58,681 nucleotides of DNA, taken from assembly GCA_017993715.1 (NCBI GenBank), contig JAGOME010000017.1, positions 1 through 58,681 of the forward strand, written 5' to 3'. The position numbers and the translations under genes were made by a program. The stretch comes from Phycicoccus sp. GTDB taxonomy: Bacteria > Actinomycetota > Actinomycetes > Actinomycetales > Dermatophilaceae. Every line of letters begins with the position of its first letter. The stretch's first letter is position 1. Shown here in pieces: positions 31,573 through 41,371 of this stretch. The notes under the pieces are model-generated. The model was not told the origin of the DNA, ran no database searches, and worked only from the letters and a program-made list of their open reading frames with translations.

Positions 31573-32991
31573 TCACCGGCCAAGACGCTCCTGGAGCCAC
31601 CGCCAGCGGTCCTGCAGCCTGGCCTCGAACCCACGATCGGTCGGCCGGTAGTAGTCGGTGGTGCCGTGCAGGCCATCAGGCAGATACTGCTGCTGCGCGA
31701 CCCCGTCCGGCTCGTCGTGGGCATAGACGTAGGGCTTGGCTCGGCCCTTGCCAGCCGCCTTGGCCGAGGCATCCTTGATGCGTTGGGCCCCGCCGTAGCC
31801 GCTGCCCCTCAGGTGGATCGGGACTGCGCCACCTTTGCCGGCCCGGACGTCGGCGATGGCCGCGTTGATGCCGACGTAGGCGGCATTGGACTTGGGCGCC
31901 ACCGCGTTGTGCACGACCGCCTGGGCGAGGATGATCCGCGCCTCGGGCATCCCAATCTGCGCCACGGCGTGCATGGCCGCCACGGCCGTCTGCAAGGCCG
32001 TCGGGTCGGCCATCCCAACATCCTCGGACGCCGCGATCACGATCCGTCGGGCAATGAAGCGTGGGTCCTCGCCTGCCTCGAGCATCCGCGCGAGGTAGTG
32101 CAGGGCGGCATCGACGTCGGAGCCGCGCATGCTCTTGATCAGGGCGCTAGCCACGTCGTAGTGCTGGTCCCCGGTCCGGTCGTAGCGCACGGCTGCCGCG
32201 GCCATCGCCTGCTCGGCGTGCGCCAGGGTGATTTCGATGGGCTCCTCGGTGGGCGCGCCGACTGCCCGCGCGTCCTGCGCTACACCAGCCGCAGCCTCCA
32301 GTGCGGTCAGGGCGCGACGGGCGTCCCCACCGCTCATCCGGACGACATGATCGGTCGCCTCGTCAGTCAACGCGTAGCCGCCCGCCAACCCGCGCGGGTC
32401 GCTCACCGCGACGCGCAGGACATCGGCCACCTCGTCGTCGGCGAGGGAGGTCAGGGTCACCAGGACCGAGCGCGACAGCAGCGGCGCGATCACCGCGAAC
32501 GAAGGGTTCTCCGTGGTCGCCGCGACGAGGATGACCTGACGGTTCTCGACACCAGGCAGCAGGGCATCCTGCTGGGCCTTGGTGAAGCGGTGGATCTCGT
32601 CGAGGAACAGCACGGTCTGACGCCCGTAGAGGTCCCGAGCCCGAGCGGCCTGCTCCATGACCGCCCGCACGTCCTTGACCCCAGCGGTCACGGCCGACAG
32701 CTCGACGAACTCCCGCCCGGCCGCGGTTGCGACCAGATGCGCCAAGGTGGTCTTGCCGGTGCCCGGCGGTCCCCACAGGATGGCTGAGATCGGTCCCGCG
32801 GCACCGCTCCCCCCGTCGATGAGTCGCCGCAGGGGGCTGCCAGCTCGCAGGATGTCCTGTTGTCCGCGCACCTCGGACACCGTCCGCGGGCGCATGCGCA
32901 CGGCGAGGGGCGGCAACACCGCGCTCGACGGCATGGCGTCGCCGACTCCGTGAGACGCCGCGGCGGCGGCATCAGCGAACAGGTCGGTCAT
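31573..32991 (-). CDS. rarA: Replication-associated recombination ATPase RarA (MgsA)
   Basis: AAA+ ATPase of the clamp-loader type acting at stalled forks. ATG at 32989-32991 ([12 protein letters not shown]) was chosen because the core begins soon after; further upstream the frame runs into the divergent MMPL gene. 472 aa. Walker [14 protein letters not shown], Walker [20 protein letters not shown], sensor [11 protein letters not shown], and C-terminal [17 protein letters not shown] and RGSGYGGAQ signatures are all present. It is expressed divergently from the exporter and lies 193 bp before alaS. Confidence 0.95.
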   Translation of the reverse strand: MTDLFADAAAAASHGVGDAMPSSAVLPPLAVRMRPRTVSEVRGQQDILRAGSPLRRLIDGGSGAAGPISAILWGPPGTGKTTLAHLVATAAGREFVELSAVTAGVKDVRAVMEQAARARDLYGRQTVLFLDEIHRFTKAQQDALLPGVENRQVILVAATTENPSFAVIAPLLSRSVLVTLTSLADDEVADVLRVAVSDPRGLAGGYALTDEATDHVVRMSGGDARRALTALEAAAGVAQDARAVGAPTEEPIEITLAHAEQAMAAAAVRYDRTGDQHYDVASALIKSMRGSDVDAALHYLARMLEAGEDPRFIARRIVIAASEDVGMADPTALQTAVAAMHAVAQIGMPEARIILAQAVVHNAVAPKSNAAYVGINAAIADVRAGKGGAVPIHLRGSGYGGAQRIKDASAKAAGKGRAKPYVYAHDEPDGVAQQQYLPDGLHGTTDYYRPTDRGFEARLQDRWRWLQERLGR

Positions 32992-32998
32992 CACAGGC

Positions 32999-33004
32999 AC
33001 AGTA
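32999..33004 (-). promoter_or_regulatory. Candidate rarA promoter -10 box, possibly leaderless
   Basis: Read on minus: TACTGT, ending 7 nt before the rarA ATG. Transcription would start at or next to the start codon. No Shine-Dalgarno precedes the ATG, which fits leaderless initiation, common in actinobacteria. Confidence 0.4.
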
Positions 33005-33115
33005 GTCGGCTCCCCCGACACCGATCCCAGACCATCATGTCTGCAGTAACTGTGGCCGCCGGCCCGGCTTGCACCCGCACGCCAGCAGGAGGCGGTCGCA
33101 GGGCAGTGGCACAGT

Positions 33116-35362
33116 GTGCCCGTGACGTCCGATCCCCGGCAGCATCGCCTCCTGTCCCGGTGGGGGGCCTTCGTGGCACGCCGCGCCCGAGCCGTCGTCC
33201 TGGTGTGGGTGCTGGCCATCGTGGCCGGCTTTGCCGTGTCCCTGGGCCTCTTGGGCGGACCCTCTCTCTTCGACCGGCTCGACAGCGGGGAGATCCTCAC
33301 TCCCGGGGACAACCAGGACGGCCGTGAACTGCTCGATCGGGGTGGGTCAACGGGGTTCAGCACCTACACCCTGACCATCGAGGACGCACCGCTGGCCGAC
33401 CCCGCGGTGGTGGCTGCCGCCCAGCAAGCGGTCAGCGACCTGTCCCAGATCGAGCATGTGGAATCGGCCGTCAATCCGTTCGTCATGCCGGACGGCCCGA
33501 CGAGCCCGCAGGCCCTGGCCATGCTCGGCAAGGGCGGTCTGGCCTCGGGCGCCTTTGCGACGACCGTGACCTACGACCGGTCGATCACTGCCGAGCAAGA
33601 GCAGGCTGCCCAGGAACAGGTCGATGTCGTCTTCGACCGACTCGTCGAGGACTCCGGGGCCCAGGCGTCCCAGCGCGGCGGCATTCGCGACCTCGTGGAC
33701 GCGATCGTCGGGCAGGTCAAGGCCGACGGTCAGCGCGGGGAGGGGGTGGCCCTGCCCCTGAGCTTTGTGGTCATGATCGTCGTCTTCGGCGGGTTCCTCG
33801 CCGCCGGGATGCCCATCGTGGGCGCGATCGCCTCGATCTCGGGGGCTCTGGTCTCCCTCCTCGCCTTCTCGTACGTGCTCGAGCTCGACGCGACGGTCGT
33901 CAATGTCGTCACCGTTCTCGGCCTCGGGTTGTGCATCGACTACGGCCTGCTGGTGGTTAGTCGCTTCCGCGAGGAGTTGCGCGCCGAGCTCGCGCACCCC
34001 GTCCCCGCGACCGAACCCATGATCACCCGGTCCGGGCGGCGCCGTGGCGAGGTCACCCCAACCCAGATCGCGGTTGCCACCGAGCGCACCGTGAACCGGG
34101 CTGGGCGCACGGTGATCTTCTCCGGCCTGACCGTAGCGATCGCACTGGGCGGCCTGATCGTCATCCCCGTCGAGTTCATCCGGGCCGTCGCGGCCGCCGG
34201 GGTGTCGGTTGTTCTCGTGGCGCTCGCCGTGGCTCTCTCGCTCATCCCCGCGCTCTGCGTGCTCGGAGCCCGGCGCATCCTCGGGCGCGGCACCGAAACA
34301 GCGGGCGACACCGGCGTCTTCTCCCGGCTCGCGGCCTTCGTCCACCGGCGCCCGTGGCCCATCATTGCGCTCGTTCTGGCCGTCCTGATGCTGATGGCGG
34401 CACCGATCCTGTCGATCCGACTGAGCAGCTCCGGACCCGAGCTGCTCCCCAAGGGGACCCCTGAGCGGACGTACTTCGAGAACCTCGCCGAGGTGTTTCC
34501 TCGGCTCGGGGGCCCCGAGGTTGCTCTGGTCAGCACGGCGCCGCCAGCACAGCTCCAGGAGTACGCCGCGTCCGCCGGCGAGCTGCCCGGTGTGCTCTCG
34601 GTCGACCCGGTGCAGGTGCTCGACAACGACATCGTCGTCCTCGGGCTGCGCACCGGCGACGGCGGCCAAGGCGACCCCTCGCGCGACCTGGTCGCTCACC
34701 TCCACGAACACCCGCCGCCGTTCGAGGCCAAGATCGTGGGACAGGCGTCAGGGATTTGGGATTTCCGGCAGGTGATCGTCGATCACGGACCGACCGCCCT
34801 GCTGCTGGTGGCCCTGGCCACCTTCGCCTTGCTGTTCCTCATGACCGGCTCGATCGTCATCCCGCTCAAGGCCCTGGTCATGAACCTCGTCAGTCTCGGT
34901 GCCTGCCTTGGCGCGGTGGTGTGGATCTTCCAGGACGCCCACCTGGAGTCGCTGTTGCACTTTGACTCCGTCGGCGGGATCGAGTCGACGATCCCGTTGC
35001 TGGTCCTTGCCTTTGGGTTCGGCTTGTCCATGGACTACGAGGTGTTCCTGCTGTCGCGCATCGTCGAGCTGCACGAGGCCGGGCACGACACCGACTCCGC
35101 CGTGGGGCTCGGGTTGCAACGCTCGGGACGGATCATCTCCTCGGCGGCGCTGCTCATGATCATTGTCTTCTCCGGGTTCGCCGCAGGCGAGCTGCTCATC
35201 ATGAAGGAGATGGGCGTTGGGATGGTGATCGCCGTCTTCATCGACGCGACCCTGGTGCGGATGCTCCTCGTCCCGGCAACCATGACCGTCCTCGGCTCGG
35301 CCAACTGGTGGGCGCCAGCGCCGCTGAAACGGCTGCACGCCCGCTGGGGCATCACGGAGTAG
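33116..35362 (+). CDS. MMPL/RND-family membrane transporter
   Basis: 748 aa. Layout is that of MmpL-type exporters: a first membrane segment at about 26-48, a large external loop to about 210, five clustered segments to about 390, then a repeat of the pattern (segment near 418-438, loop, five segments to about 735). Both halves carry the MMPL proton-relay Asp-Tyr: [20 protein letters not shown] and [20 protein letters not shown]. Such proteins export lipids or hydrophobic compounds using the proton gradient; the substrate is unknown. Start GTG 33116, alternative GTG 33122; AGGAGG at 33087-33092 is too far for either. It diverges from rarA and converges on the HAD gene. Confidence 0.88.
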   Translation: MPVTSDPRQHRLLSRWGAFVARRARAVVLVWVLAIVAGFAVSLGLLGGPSLFDRLDSGEILTPGDNQDGRELLDRGGSTGFSTYTLTIEDAPLADPAVVAAAQQAVSDLSQIEHVESAVNPFVMPDGPTSPQALAMLGKGGLASGAFATTVTYDRSITAEQEQAAQEQVDVVFDRLVEDSGAQASQRGGIRDLVDAIVGQVKADGQRGEGVALPLSFVVMIVVFGGFLAAGMPIVGAIASISGALVSLLAFSYVLELDATVVNVVTVLGLGLCIDYGLLVVSRFREELRAELAHPVPATEPMITRSGRRRGEVTPTQIAVATERTVNRAGRTVIFSGLTVAIALGGLIVIPVEFIRAVAAAGVSVVLVALAVALSLIPALCVLGARRILGRGTETAGDTGVFSRLAAFVHRRPWPIIALVLAVLMLMAAPILSIRLSSSGPELLPKGTPERTYFENLAEVFPRLGGPEVALVSTAPPAQLQEYAASAGELPGVLSVDPVQVLDNDIVVLGLRTGDGGQGDPSRDLVAHLHEHPPPFEAKIVGQASGIWDFRQVIVDHGPTALLLVALATFALLFLMTGSIVIPLKALVMNLVSLGACLGAVVWIFQDAHLESLLHFDSVGGIESTIPLLVLAFGFGLSMDYEVFLLSRIVELHEAGHDTDSAVGLGLQRSGRIISSAALLMIIVFSGFAAGELLIMKEMGVGMVIAVFIDATLVRMLLVPATMTVLGSANWWAPAPLKRLHARWGITE

Positions 35363-35384
35363 CGATGAGCGCTAACTGACGAGT

Positions 35385-35981
35385 TCAGCCCTGGGCGAGC
35401 AACTGGTTGATCTCGTCCCCAAGCACCCGGCTCCCGGAGCGTGGGTCATGCCGGATGGCCTGAATGCCGAGAGCCCTCGCCGTCGCGACGTTGTCCACGT
35501 TGTCGTCGACGAACCCGACCTGCGCAGGTGGGAGACCGATGCGGTCCAGGATGGCGGTGAAGAAGTCGGGGTCGGGCTTCATGGCCCCGAGCTCAGCCGA
35601 GTAGAACACCTCGTCAAAATGCTCGTCGATCCCCAGCTCGTCGCGCATCCACGCGCGCCGATGATCCTGCTGGTTGGTCGCGAGGTAACACCCGACGCCC
35701 TGGGCCCGCACTTGGGCAACCAGGTCCAGCGCGTCGTCGTCGACGACGGCCCGCTCCCAGAGGTCGATGAGGCCCTCGATCGAGGTCGTCGTCTGGGGCC
35801 AGGTCCGCAGGACCCGATGAAGGGCATCACGCAGCTGCTCCTCGCCGCGCAGCGGTGGCAGCTCGGCGAGGAAAACGGCCTGAGCAAATCCCGGCCCTCC
35901 CGCCGCATCCAGCTCCTCGCGCCAGTCCCCGGGACTGTGCTGGAGCACCCCGTCCGCATCCCAGAGGATCGCGCGGATCAT
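35385..35981 (-). CDS. HAD-superfamily hydrolase
   Basis: 198 aa from ATG at 35979-35981 (MIRAILWDADGVLQ). Motif I is the WDADGVL pair of aspartates (D8, D10), motif II is LATNQ, motif III the lysine in MKPDPDFF, and motif IV GFVDDNVDNV. These mark a phosphatase-type HAD enzyme with a small helical cap; the substrate cannot be told. It overlaps the phosphotransferase gene by ATGA and is the last gene of the aspS-led string, converging with the MMPL gene 22 bp away. Confidence 0.85.
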   Translation of the reverse strand: MIRAILWDADGVLQHSPGDWREELDAAGGPGFAQAVFLAELPPLRGEEQLRDALHRVLRTWPQTTTSIEGLIDLWERAVVDDDALDLVAQVRAQGVGCYLATNQQDHRRAWMRDELGIDEHFDEVFYSAELGAMKPDPDFFTAILDRIGLPPAQVGFVDDNVDNVATARALGIQAIRHDPRSGSRVLGDEINQLLAQG

Positions 35982-36883
35982 GTCCAGCCTCCTTCGCGCA
36001 GCACGTCCCGCAGTCGCCCCAGCGCAACCGCCAGGCTGGGCCGATGCTGCCGCGCGAGGACGGCGACGTCCACGATGCCGGCCCAGGCGGCATACCAAAG
36101 AACGCGATCCGGCAGGCCAGGATCGGTCGGTCCCTGGTACGCCGCGACCACTCCCTCGTACCCGGTCGCCCCCAAATCGAGCCGCAGGGCAGCCAGGTCG
36201 AGGGCGGGATCACCCCACACGGCATCGGACCAGTCAATCACCCCAGCCACGGCTCCGACCTCATCGATCACCAGATGCTCGTCGCGTAAATCGCTGTGGC
36301 AGAACACCAAACGCCGGGGCTGCTCAGGAAGGGAAGCGGACAGGAATGCCGTCACGGCCAGGCCGACGTCTGGGTCGAGCAGGTGGGCGGCGGCGCCCCA
36401 GCTGGCTGCCGTCTCCTCGTGCCACTGCCCGACCGAGGGCTGCCGGGGCAGCACCGCAGCGACCTCAACGGCCGGGGCGGTGTGCAGGCGGGTGAGGAAG
36501 GCCCCCATCGTCGCGGCCAGCCCGGTCGGATCTGCGGGCGGGCGGCGGTTGGCGGTCTCGCCCTGGACGAGCGTGAGCACCATGGCGCCCTCGCCCGGGT
36601 CGACCGCGACCACCGCGTTGGTCGGCAGGGAGGAGTAGCGCCGGGCCAGGCGTAGGTTGGCATCGTCGCGGACGACGGCGCGGCGCCGGGCCGCCGCGTA
36701 CGGCTCTTTGGAGACTCGGAGCAGGTGGGTCTGACCCGCCTGCCAGACGACGTTGTCCCAACCTTCACCGAGGTCAACGAGCACGGCGTCACCCAACTCC
36801 GGGACCAGCGAGGCGACGAGCACCCGCGGGTCGACTCCCTTGCGGCGCGGCAACGGGAGGAAGGGATCGCGATCAGCGGGCAT
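35978..36883 (-). CDS. Aminoglycoside/macrolide phosphotransferase-family kinase
   Basis: 301 aa from ATG at 36881-36883 (MPADRDPFLPLPRRKG), 11 bp inside the Nudix 3' end. The fold is that of APH/choline kinase: catalytic loop VFCHSDLRDEHLVID, with His at the metal-ligand Asn position as in Mph-like enzymes, and metal-binding GVIDWSDAVWGDPALDLA. Substrate is unknown. The chromosomal setting between Nudix and HAD genes suggests metabolite or cofactor repair rather than acquired drug resistance. No sign of transfer in base composition. Confidence 0.82.
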   Translation of the reverse strand: MPADRDPFLPLPRRKGVDPRVLVASLVPELGDAVLVDLGEGWDNVVWQAGQTHLLRVSKEPYAAARRRAVVRDDANLRLARRYSSLPTNAVVAVDPGEGAMVLTLVQGETANRRPPADPTGLAATMGAFLTRLHTAPAVEVAAVLPRQPSVGQWHEETAASWGAAAHLLDPDVGLAVTAFLSASLPEQPRRLVFCHSDLRDEHLVIDEVGAVAGVIDWSDAVWGDPALDLAALRLDLGATGYEGVVAAYQGPTDPGLPDRVLWYAAWAGIVDVAVLARQHRPSLAVALGRLRDVLREGGWT

Positions 36884-37346
36884 CGGCAATCCGATCCAGG
36901 AATGCCGCCTGCGCCGCGACCAGGCCAGCGCGCGCCTGCTCATTGTCCCGCCACCCGGCCTCGTCGATCTCGGGAAAAGTGATCCACCGACCACTGCGGG
37001 CAGGCCACATCATCCGCACCGTGGTGCAGGACACCAGGGTGACCTCGAGGGGGTCGTCAACGTCGATGCCGAAGGCGTGCACGACCTTGCCCCCGCTCTG
37101 GGTCACGGTGCCCAGGTCCCGCCACGAACCCGCAGGCACCTCCGTCCCGGTCTCCTCGCCCCACTCCCGCCTTGCCGCCTCCCGGGGCGTTTCGTCGTCG
37201 GGGTCGAACTCGCCCTTGATGATGCTCCAACCCCGCGCCGTCGGGTTGCGGTAGAAGGGGCCGCCCATGTGTCCCAGGAAGACTCGCAGCGCATCGTCGG
37301 TCCACGTGTAGGGCAGCAGGCCCGCGCTGACCCGCACAGGACTCAC
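36873..37346 (-). CDS. Nudix hydrolase
   Basis: 157 aa from GTG at 37344-37346, overlapping the YchJ-like gene's stop (GTGA). The Nudix box is GEFDPDDETPREAARREWGEETG, written here in parts: GEFDPDDE, TPREAARREW, GEETG; it has one more residue than standard between the first Gly and Glu. The metal-binding REWGEE core is intact. LGHMGGPFYRNP and GWSIIKGEFDP resemble a family of small Nudix proteins acting on nucleoside diphosphate derivatives. Substrate unknown. Confidence 0.85.
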   Translation of the reverse strand: MSPVRVSAGLLPYTWTDDALRVFLGHMGGPFYRNPTARGWSIIKGEFDPDDETPREAARREWGEETGTEVPAGSWRDLGTVTQSGGKVVHAFGIDVDDPLEVTLVSCTTVRMMWPARSGRWITFPEIDEAGWRDNEQARAGLVAAQAAFLDRIADAR

Positions 37347-37750
37347 GAGAGCGTGCCGTCGACGTAGAACCACCGTCCGGCCCGTCGCTGGAAGCGACTG
37401 CGCTCGTGAGTGATCCCCTCCTGGCTGGTGCTGCGCCACGCGGCGATGAACTCCACGATCCCTTGGTCGTCCGCCGGGCCGCCGTCGACAACGTCGAGGA
37501 TGCGCAGGCTCACCCATTGCACGGCGGGGTCGGGATCGGTATCGGTGGGGCGGGTCGAGGGGTGCCACGTGCGGAACAGGTGGTCGCCGTGATGGAGCGC
37601 GTAGGCGGTGTAGCGCGAGCGCATGAGCTCCTGCGCGGTCGGCGCGAGGACACCGTCCTGCACGAACGGGCCGCAGCAGGCGGCATACGGACGGCCGGTG
37701 CCACAGGGGCACCGACCGTCTACGGCGACCTCAGCCAGCCGCGGGAGCAC
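37343..37750 (-). CDS. YchJ/UPF0225-family protein with SEC-C-like zinc motif
   Basis: 135 aa. The N-terminus [17 protein letters not shown] is a Cys-rich zinc-binding motif of the SEC-C kind; [27 protein letters not shown] and [17 protein letters not shown] define the YchJ family with an NTF2-like fold. Molecular function is not known. GTG start at 37748-37750 overlaps the aspS 3' end by 20 bp, so it should be translated with aspS. Confidence 0.85.
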   Translation of the reverse strand: MLPRLAEVAVDGRCPCGTGRPYAACCGPFVQDGVLAPTAQELMRSRYTAYALHHGDHLFRTWHPSTRPTDTDPDPAVQWVSLRILDVVDGGPADDQGIVEFIAAWRSTSQEGITHERSRFQRRAGRWFYVDGTLS

Positions 37751-39542
37751 CGTGCGCCCCTGGCGCGGGCTCGGGCTTGGCGTCGACGCCAGCCTCCTTG
37801 CGCTGTTCGGGGGTGATCGGTGCCGGGGCCTCAGTCAGCGGGTCGTAGCCGCCCCCGGACTTGGGGAAGGCGATGACGTCACGGATCGAGTCATATCCGC
37901 CGAGCAGCATGACGAGCCGGTCCCAGCCGAGGGCGATCCCGCCGTGCGGCGGCGCCCCGAAGGCGAAGGCGTCGAGCAGGAACCCGAACTTCTCCTGGGC
38001 CTCGGCCTCGCTCAGGCCCATCATCGCGAAGACGCGCTCCTGAACGTCTCGGCGGTGGATACGGATGGACCCCCCACCCAGCTCGTTGCCGTTGAGGACG
38101 ATGTCGTAGGCATAGGCCAGCGCCTCCGCCGGGTTGGTGTCGAAGGTGTCGAGCCACTCTGCAGTGGGCGAGGTAAACGCGTGATGCACCGCCGTCCAGG
38201 CCCCAGCCCCGACCGCAACATCACCAGCGGCGACCGCGTCCCCGGCGGGTTCGAAGAGGGGTGCGTCCTTGACCCACACGAACGCCCACTCGCCCTCGGT
38301 GATGAGGTCGAGCCGCTTGCCGATCTCCACCCGGGTCGCGCCGAGCAGCGCCCGAGACGCCTTGGCGGGACCGGCGGCAAAGAAGATGCAGTCCCCCGGC
38401 GCAGCGCCGACATGGGCGACCAGCCCGGCCCGCTCCTCCTCGGACAGGTTCTTGGCGACCGGACCACCCAGCTCCCCGTCCTCGCCGACCAGGACGTAGG
38501 CCAGCCCCTTGGCGCCCCGCTGCTTGGCGAACTCCTGCCACCCGTCGAGGGTCCGACGCGGCTGTGACGCCCCGCCGGGCATGACGACCGCCCCGACATA
38601 GTCGGCCTGGAACACCCGGAAGGGGGTGTCGCGGAAGTAGTCCGTGCACTCCACCAGCTCGAGACCAAAGCGCAGGTCCGGCTTGTCCGAGCCGAAGCGA
38701 CGCATGGCGTCGGCGTAGGTCATCCGCGGGAACGGCGTGGCCAGGTCGACCCCGATGATCTGCCAGATCCGGGCCAGCAGGGCCTCGGTCAGGTCGATGA
38801 TGTCGTCCTCGGTGACGAAGGACATCTCGATGTCGAGCTGGGTGAACTCGGGCTGGCGGTCGGCGCGGAAGTCCTCGTCGCGGTAGCACCGGGCGATCTG
38901 GTAGTAGCGCTCCATGCCCGCGACCATGAGCAGCTGCTTGAAGAGTTGGGGGCTCTGGGGCAGCGCGTACCAGGAGCCGGGCGCCAACCGAGCGGGCACG
39001 AGGAAGTCGCGCGCGCCCTCGGGCGTGGACCGGGTCAAGGTCGGGGTCTCGATCTCGACGAAGTCACGCTCACCGAGCACGGCGCGGGCGGCGGCATTGA
39101 TTTTGCTGCGCAACCGGATCGCGTGTCCCGAGTTGTGGTCGCCGGGGCGCCGCAGGTCGAGATAGCGGTACTTCAGGCGGGCCTCTTCACCGACCGTGAC
39201 GCGCTCGTCGATCTGGAACGGCAGCGGCGCGCTCGAGCTGAGCACCTCGATCGCCTCGGCGACGACCTCGATCTCGCCGGTGGGCAGGTCGGGGTTCACA
39301 TTGTGGGCATCGCGGGCGGCGACGGTGCCGCGCACGAGGACGCAGAACTCGTTGCGCAGGTCGTGGGCGGCCCCGGTGAGGACCTCGTCGCGGGCGACGA
39401 CCTGCACAACCCCACTGCTGTCGCGCAGGTCGATGAAAGCCACGCCGCCGTGATCGCGTCGCTTGGCCACCCAACCGGTGAGGGTGACGGGTGAGCCGGT
39501 GTCGGCGGCACGCAGCGTGCCGGCCTCGCGGGTGCGGAGCAC
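37731..39542 (-). CDS. aspS: Aspartyl-tRNA synthetase
   Basis: Charges tRNA-Asp (and perhaps tRNA-Asn if non-discriminating; GatCAB status is not visible here). 603 aa, bacterial type with anticodon-binding OB domain ([19 protein letters not shown]), class II core, and a GAD insert. Motif 2 is [19 protein letters not shown] and motif 3 [19 protein letters not shown] start at 39540-39542 has AAGGA about 9 nt upstream. It leads a coupled string aspS, YchJ-like, Nudix, phosphotransferase and HAD. Confidence 0.97.
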   Translation of the reverse strand: MLRTREAGTLRAADTGSPVTLTGWVAKRRDHGGVAFIDLRDSSGVVQVVARDEVLTGAAHDLRNEFCVLVRGTVAARDAHNVNPDLPTGEIEVVAEAIEVLSSSAPLPFQIDERVTVGEEARLKYRYLDLRRPGDHNSGHAIRLRSKINAAARAVLGERDFVEIETPTLTRSTPEGARDFLVPARLAPGSWYALPQSPQLFKQLLMVAGMERYYQIARCYRDEDFRADRQPEFTQLDIEMSFVTEDDIIDLTEALLARIWQIIGVDLATPFPRMTYADAMRRFGSDKPDLRFGLELVECTDYFRDTPFRVFQADYVGAVVMPGGASQPRRTLDGWQEFAKQRGAKGLAYVLVGEDGELGGPVAKNLSEEERAGLVAHVGAAPGDCIFFAAGPAKASRALLGATRVEIGKRLDLITEGEWAFVWVKDAPLFEPAGDAVAAGDVAVGAGAWTAVHHAFTSPTAEWLDTFDTNPAEALAYAYDIVLNGNELGGGSIRIHRRDVQERVFAMMGLSEAEAQEKFGFLLDAFAFGAPPHGGIALGWDRLVMLLGGYDSIRDVIAFPKSGGGYDPLTEAPAPITPEQRKEAGVDAKPEPAPGAHGAPAAG

Positions 39543-39574
39543 GAACGATCCTTGTCGTAGCGGTGAGAGTGGAG

Positions 39575-39597
39575 CGAATGCCGCGCTGCGGCATTCG
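39575..39597 (-). promoter_or_regulatory. Perfect hairpin at the predicted 5' end of the aspS transcript
   Basis: Inverted repeat CGAATGCCGC / GCGGCATTCG, 10-bp perfect arms with a 3-nt loop. A TAGACT -10 box ending at 39603 would start RNA near 39596, so the hairpin would be at the very 5' end of the aspS mRNA. It could stabilise the mRNA, act as an operator, or end the upstream efflux transcript (no T-tract). Nothing else was recognised in 39543-39749. Confidence 0.55.
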
Positions 39598-39602
39598 TGG
39601 TC

Positions 39603-39608
39603 AGTCTA
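39603..39608 (-). promoter_or_regulatory. Candidate aspS promoter -10 box
   Basis: Read on minus: TAGACT, the same hexamer as the candidate pyrR -10. A weak TTCGGG lies about 18 nt upstream as a possible -35. Confidence 0.4.
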
Positions 39609-39749
39609 CGAAAGCCTGGGTGGACACCCGAACCCTTTGCCCCGTTGGCGGCCCCGCCTCCCCTCCGTGGACGCGGCGACGACGGTCAGCGCGCCTGGGC
39701 CGATCTCCACGGTCAGGCCCACCGGGGCCTAACCGTGGAGACCTGACCT

Positions 39750-41288
39750 TCAGTGACTGACTGTGGTGAGATCCGCCTGTGCGGAGACACCGCGGAGCAT
39801 GATGCCCGCGAAGATCGCCACGGCGGCCAAGATCGCTGCGGCGATTCCGCCGGTCGCTGCGAGGGCAGTCGTGAACGAATCTGTTGCGGCCATGGCCAGG
39901 GCGGCGCCGATCTCACCGGGCAGCTGCTGCGCGTAGAGCAGTGCACCCGCCAAGGTTTCCTGCGCAGCCTCAAGGACCTCACCCGGCAGTCCCGCCGGTG
40001 CGGCCTCGGCCAGCCCTCGGCGGTAGAAGCTGAGCATCACGGAGCCCAAGATCGCCGTGCCGAATGCCGTCCCGAGTTCGTAGGCGACCTGGCTGATCGC
40101 CGCCGCCTGCCCTGACTTCTCCGGTTGGACCGAGCTCATGATGAGGTCGTTGGTGAGCGTCATGCCCACCCCAGCGCCGAGTCCGACCAGGCACAGCGCG
40201 ATGGCGATCTGCCAGGGCGGCGTGCCCGGGCTGAGGGTGAGCATGGTCGCAAAGCCGCTCGCGGTGATCAGCACGCCCGCCGCGACGATGTACGAGGTCG
40301 GGAAACGCTTGACGAGGGCCACGGCGATGAAGCCGGCCGTGGCCGACACGGCGGCCTGGGGCAGCATCCAGAGCGCCGACTCGATGACGCTGAGCCCCAC
40401 GACAAGCTGGAGGAACTGGGTGAGGGCAAACATCGCGCCGACCAAGGAGAAGACCGAGAGGAGGTCGGTGACCACCGCACCGGTGAAGGCGCGCACCGTG
40501 AAGAGCCGGACGTCGATCATGGGCACCGGCATCCGCAGCTGCCGCACGACGAACAGCACGAGCAAAGCGAGCCCGCCGAAGAAGGTGAGGAACGCCAGGA
40601 CGGGCTCCTTGCCCTCAGCGAGAGTCTTCACGCCGTAGACCAGGGAGATCATTCCCGCGAGCGACAGCACGATGCTGGCGAGGTCGATCGAGCCGGGGTT
40701 CGGGTTCTTGCTCTCGGGCAGGAAGACCGGCCCAAGGATGAGCAGCACGACCATGACCGGGACGGTCATCAGGAAGGTGGCTTGCCAGTTGAACGTCTCA
40801 ATGACCCAACCGCCGACGATGGGGCCGGCGGCGGCGCCGAGGGCGCCGGCGGCGGACCAGACGGCCATGGCGGTGCGGCGCTCGTTACGGTCCAGGAACA
40901 TGTTCCGGATCAGCGAGAGCGTTCCAGGCATGATCATCGCCCCTGACACCCCGAGCAGGGCACGGGACGCGATGAGCATCCACGGCTCGCTCGAGAGTGC
41001 GCCCAGGACCGAGGCGATGGCGAAGAAGACCGCGCCGATGAGCATCACCCGCCGCCGCCCGAAGCGATCCCCCAGCGAAGACATCGTGATCAGGAAGCCC
41101 GCCAGCATGAGGGCGTAGATGTCGAGGATCCACAGTTGCTGGGCGCCAGTCGGCTCCAGGTCTGTGGTGATGTCAGCCAGCGCAAAGAACAGCACCATGC
41201 CGTTGATCGCGATGAGGAGCATCGGCAGGACAAGCACTGCCAGGCCCACCCAGGTACGCGCCGTGGCGCGCTGCGGGGCGTCGTTCAT
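39750..41288 (-). CDS. MFS drug-efflux transporter, DHA2 type (14 TMS)
   Basis: 512 aa from ATG at 41286-41288, which has AAAGGTGG about 7 nt upstream; GTG at 41297 is a weaker option. About 14 hydrophobic segments. Motif A GDRFGRRRVMLIG lies after segment 2, and ARALLGVSGAMIMPGTLSL and AAAGPIVGGWVIETFNWQATF are the motif B and C regions of the QacA/SmvA/EmrB proton antiporters. Divergence from a TetR gene sharing one operator suggests substrate-induced efflux of cationic or hydrophobic drugs. Substrate unknown. Confidence 0.92.
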   Translation of the reverse strand: MNDAPQRATARTWVGLAVLVLPMLLIAINGMVLFFALADITTDLEPTGAQQLWILDIYALMLAGFLITMSSLGDRFGRRRVMLIGAVFFAIASVLGALSSEPWMLIASRALLGVSGAMIMPGTLSLIRNMFLDRNERRTAMAVWSAAGALGAAAGPIVGGWVIETFNWQATFLMTVPVMVVLLILGPVFLPESKNPNPGSIDLASIVLSLAGMISLVYGVKTLAEGKEPVLAFLTFFGGLALLVLFVVRQLRMPVPMIDVRLFTVRAFTGAVVTDLLSVFSLVGAMFALTQFLQLVVGLSVIESALWMLPQAAVSATAGFIAVALVKRFPTSYIVAAGVLITASGFATMLTLSPGTPPWQIAIALCLVGLGAGVGMTLTNDLIMSSVQPEKSGQAAAISQVAYELGTAFGTAILGSVMLSFYRRGLAEAAPAGLPGEVLEAAQETLAGALLYAQQLPGEIGAALAMAATDSFTTALAATGGIAAAILAAVAIFAGIMLRGVSAQADLTTVSH

Positions 41289-41319
41289 GAGGTCCACCTT
41301 TCTCGAATTACTTCACCAG

Positions 41320-41348
41320 TTAGTGTACTACACCAGAAGGTATACTAA
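41320..41348. promoter_or_regulatory. Divergent promoters and predicted TetR operator
   Basis: Inverted repeat TTAGTGTA (41320-41327) and TATACTAA (41341-41348) with a 13-nt centre. The right arm supplies TATACT, a -10 for the TetR gene; the left arm, read on minus, supplies TACACT, a -10 for the efflux gene. A repressor bound here would cover both promoters. The surrounding AT-rich patch stands out in this GC-rich region. Confidence 0.65.
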
Positions 41349-41371
41349 CGAGGACGAGAAAGGAAACCGAG

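Noticed and set aside
35978-36883. Acquired aminoglycoside-resistance gene
   Set aside because: Base composition matches neighbours, the gene is coupled to housekeeping genes, and no mobile element is near; APH-fold kinases have many metabolic roles.
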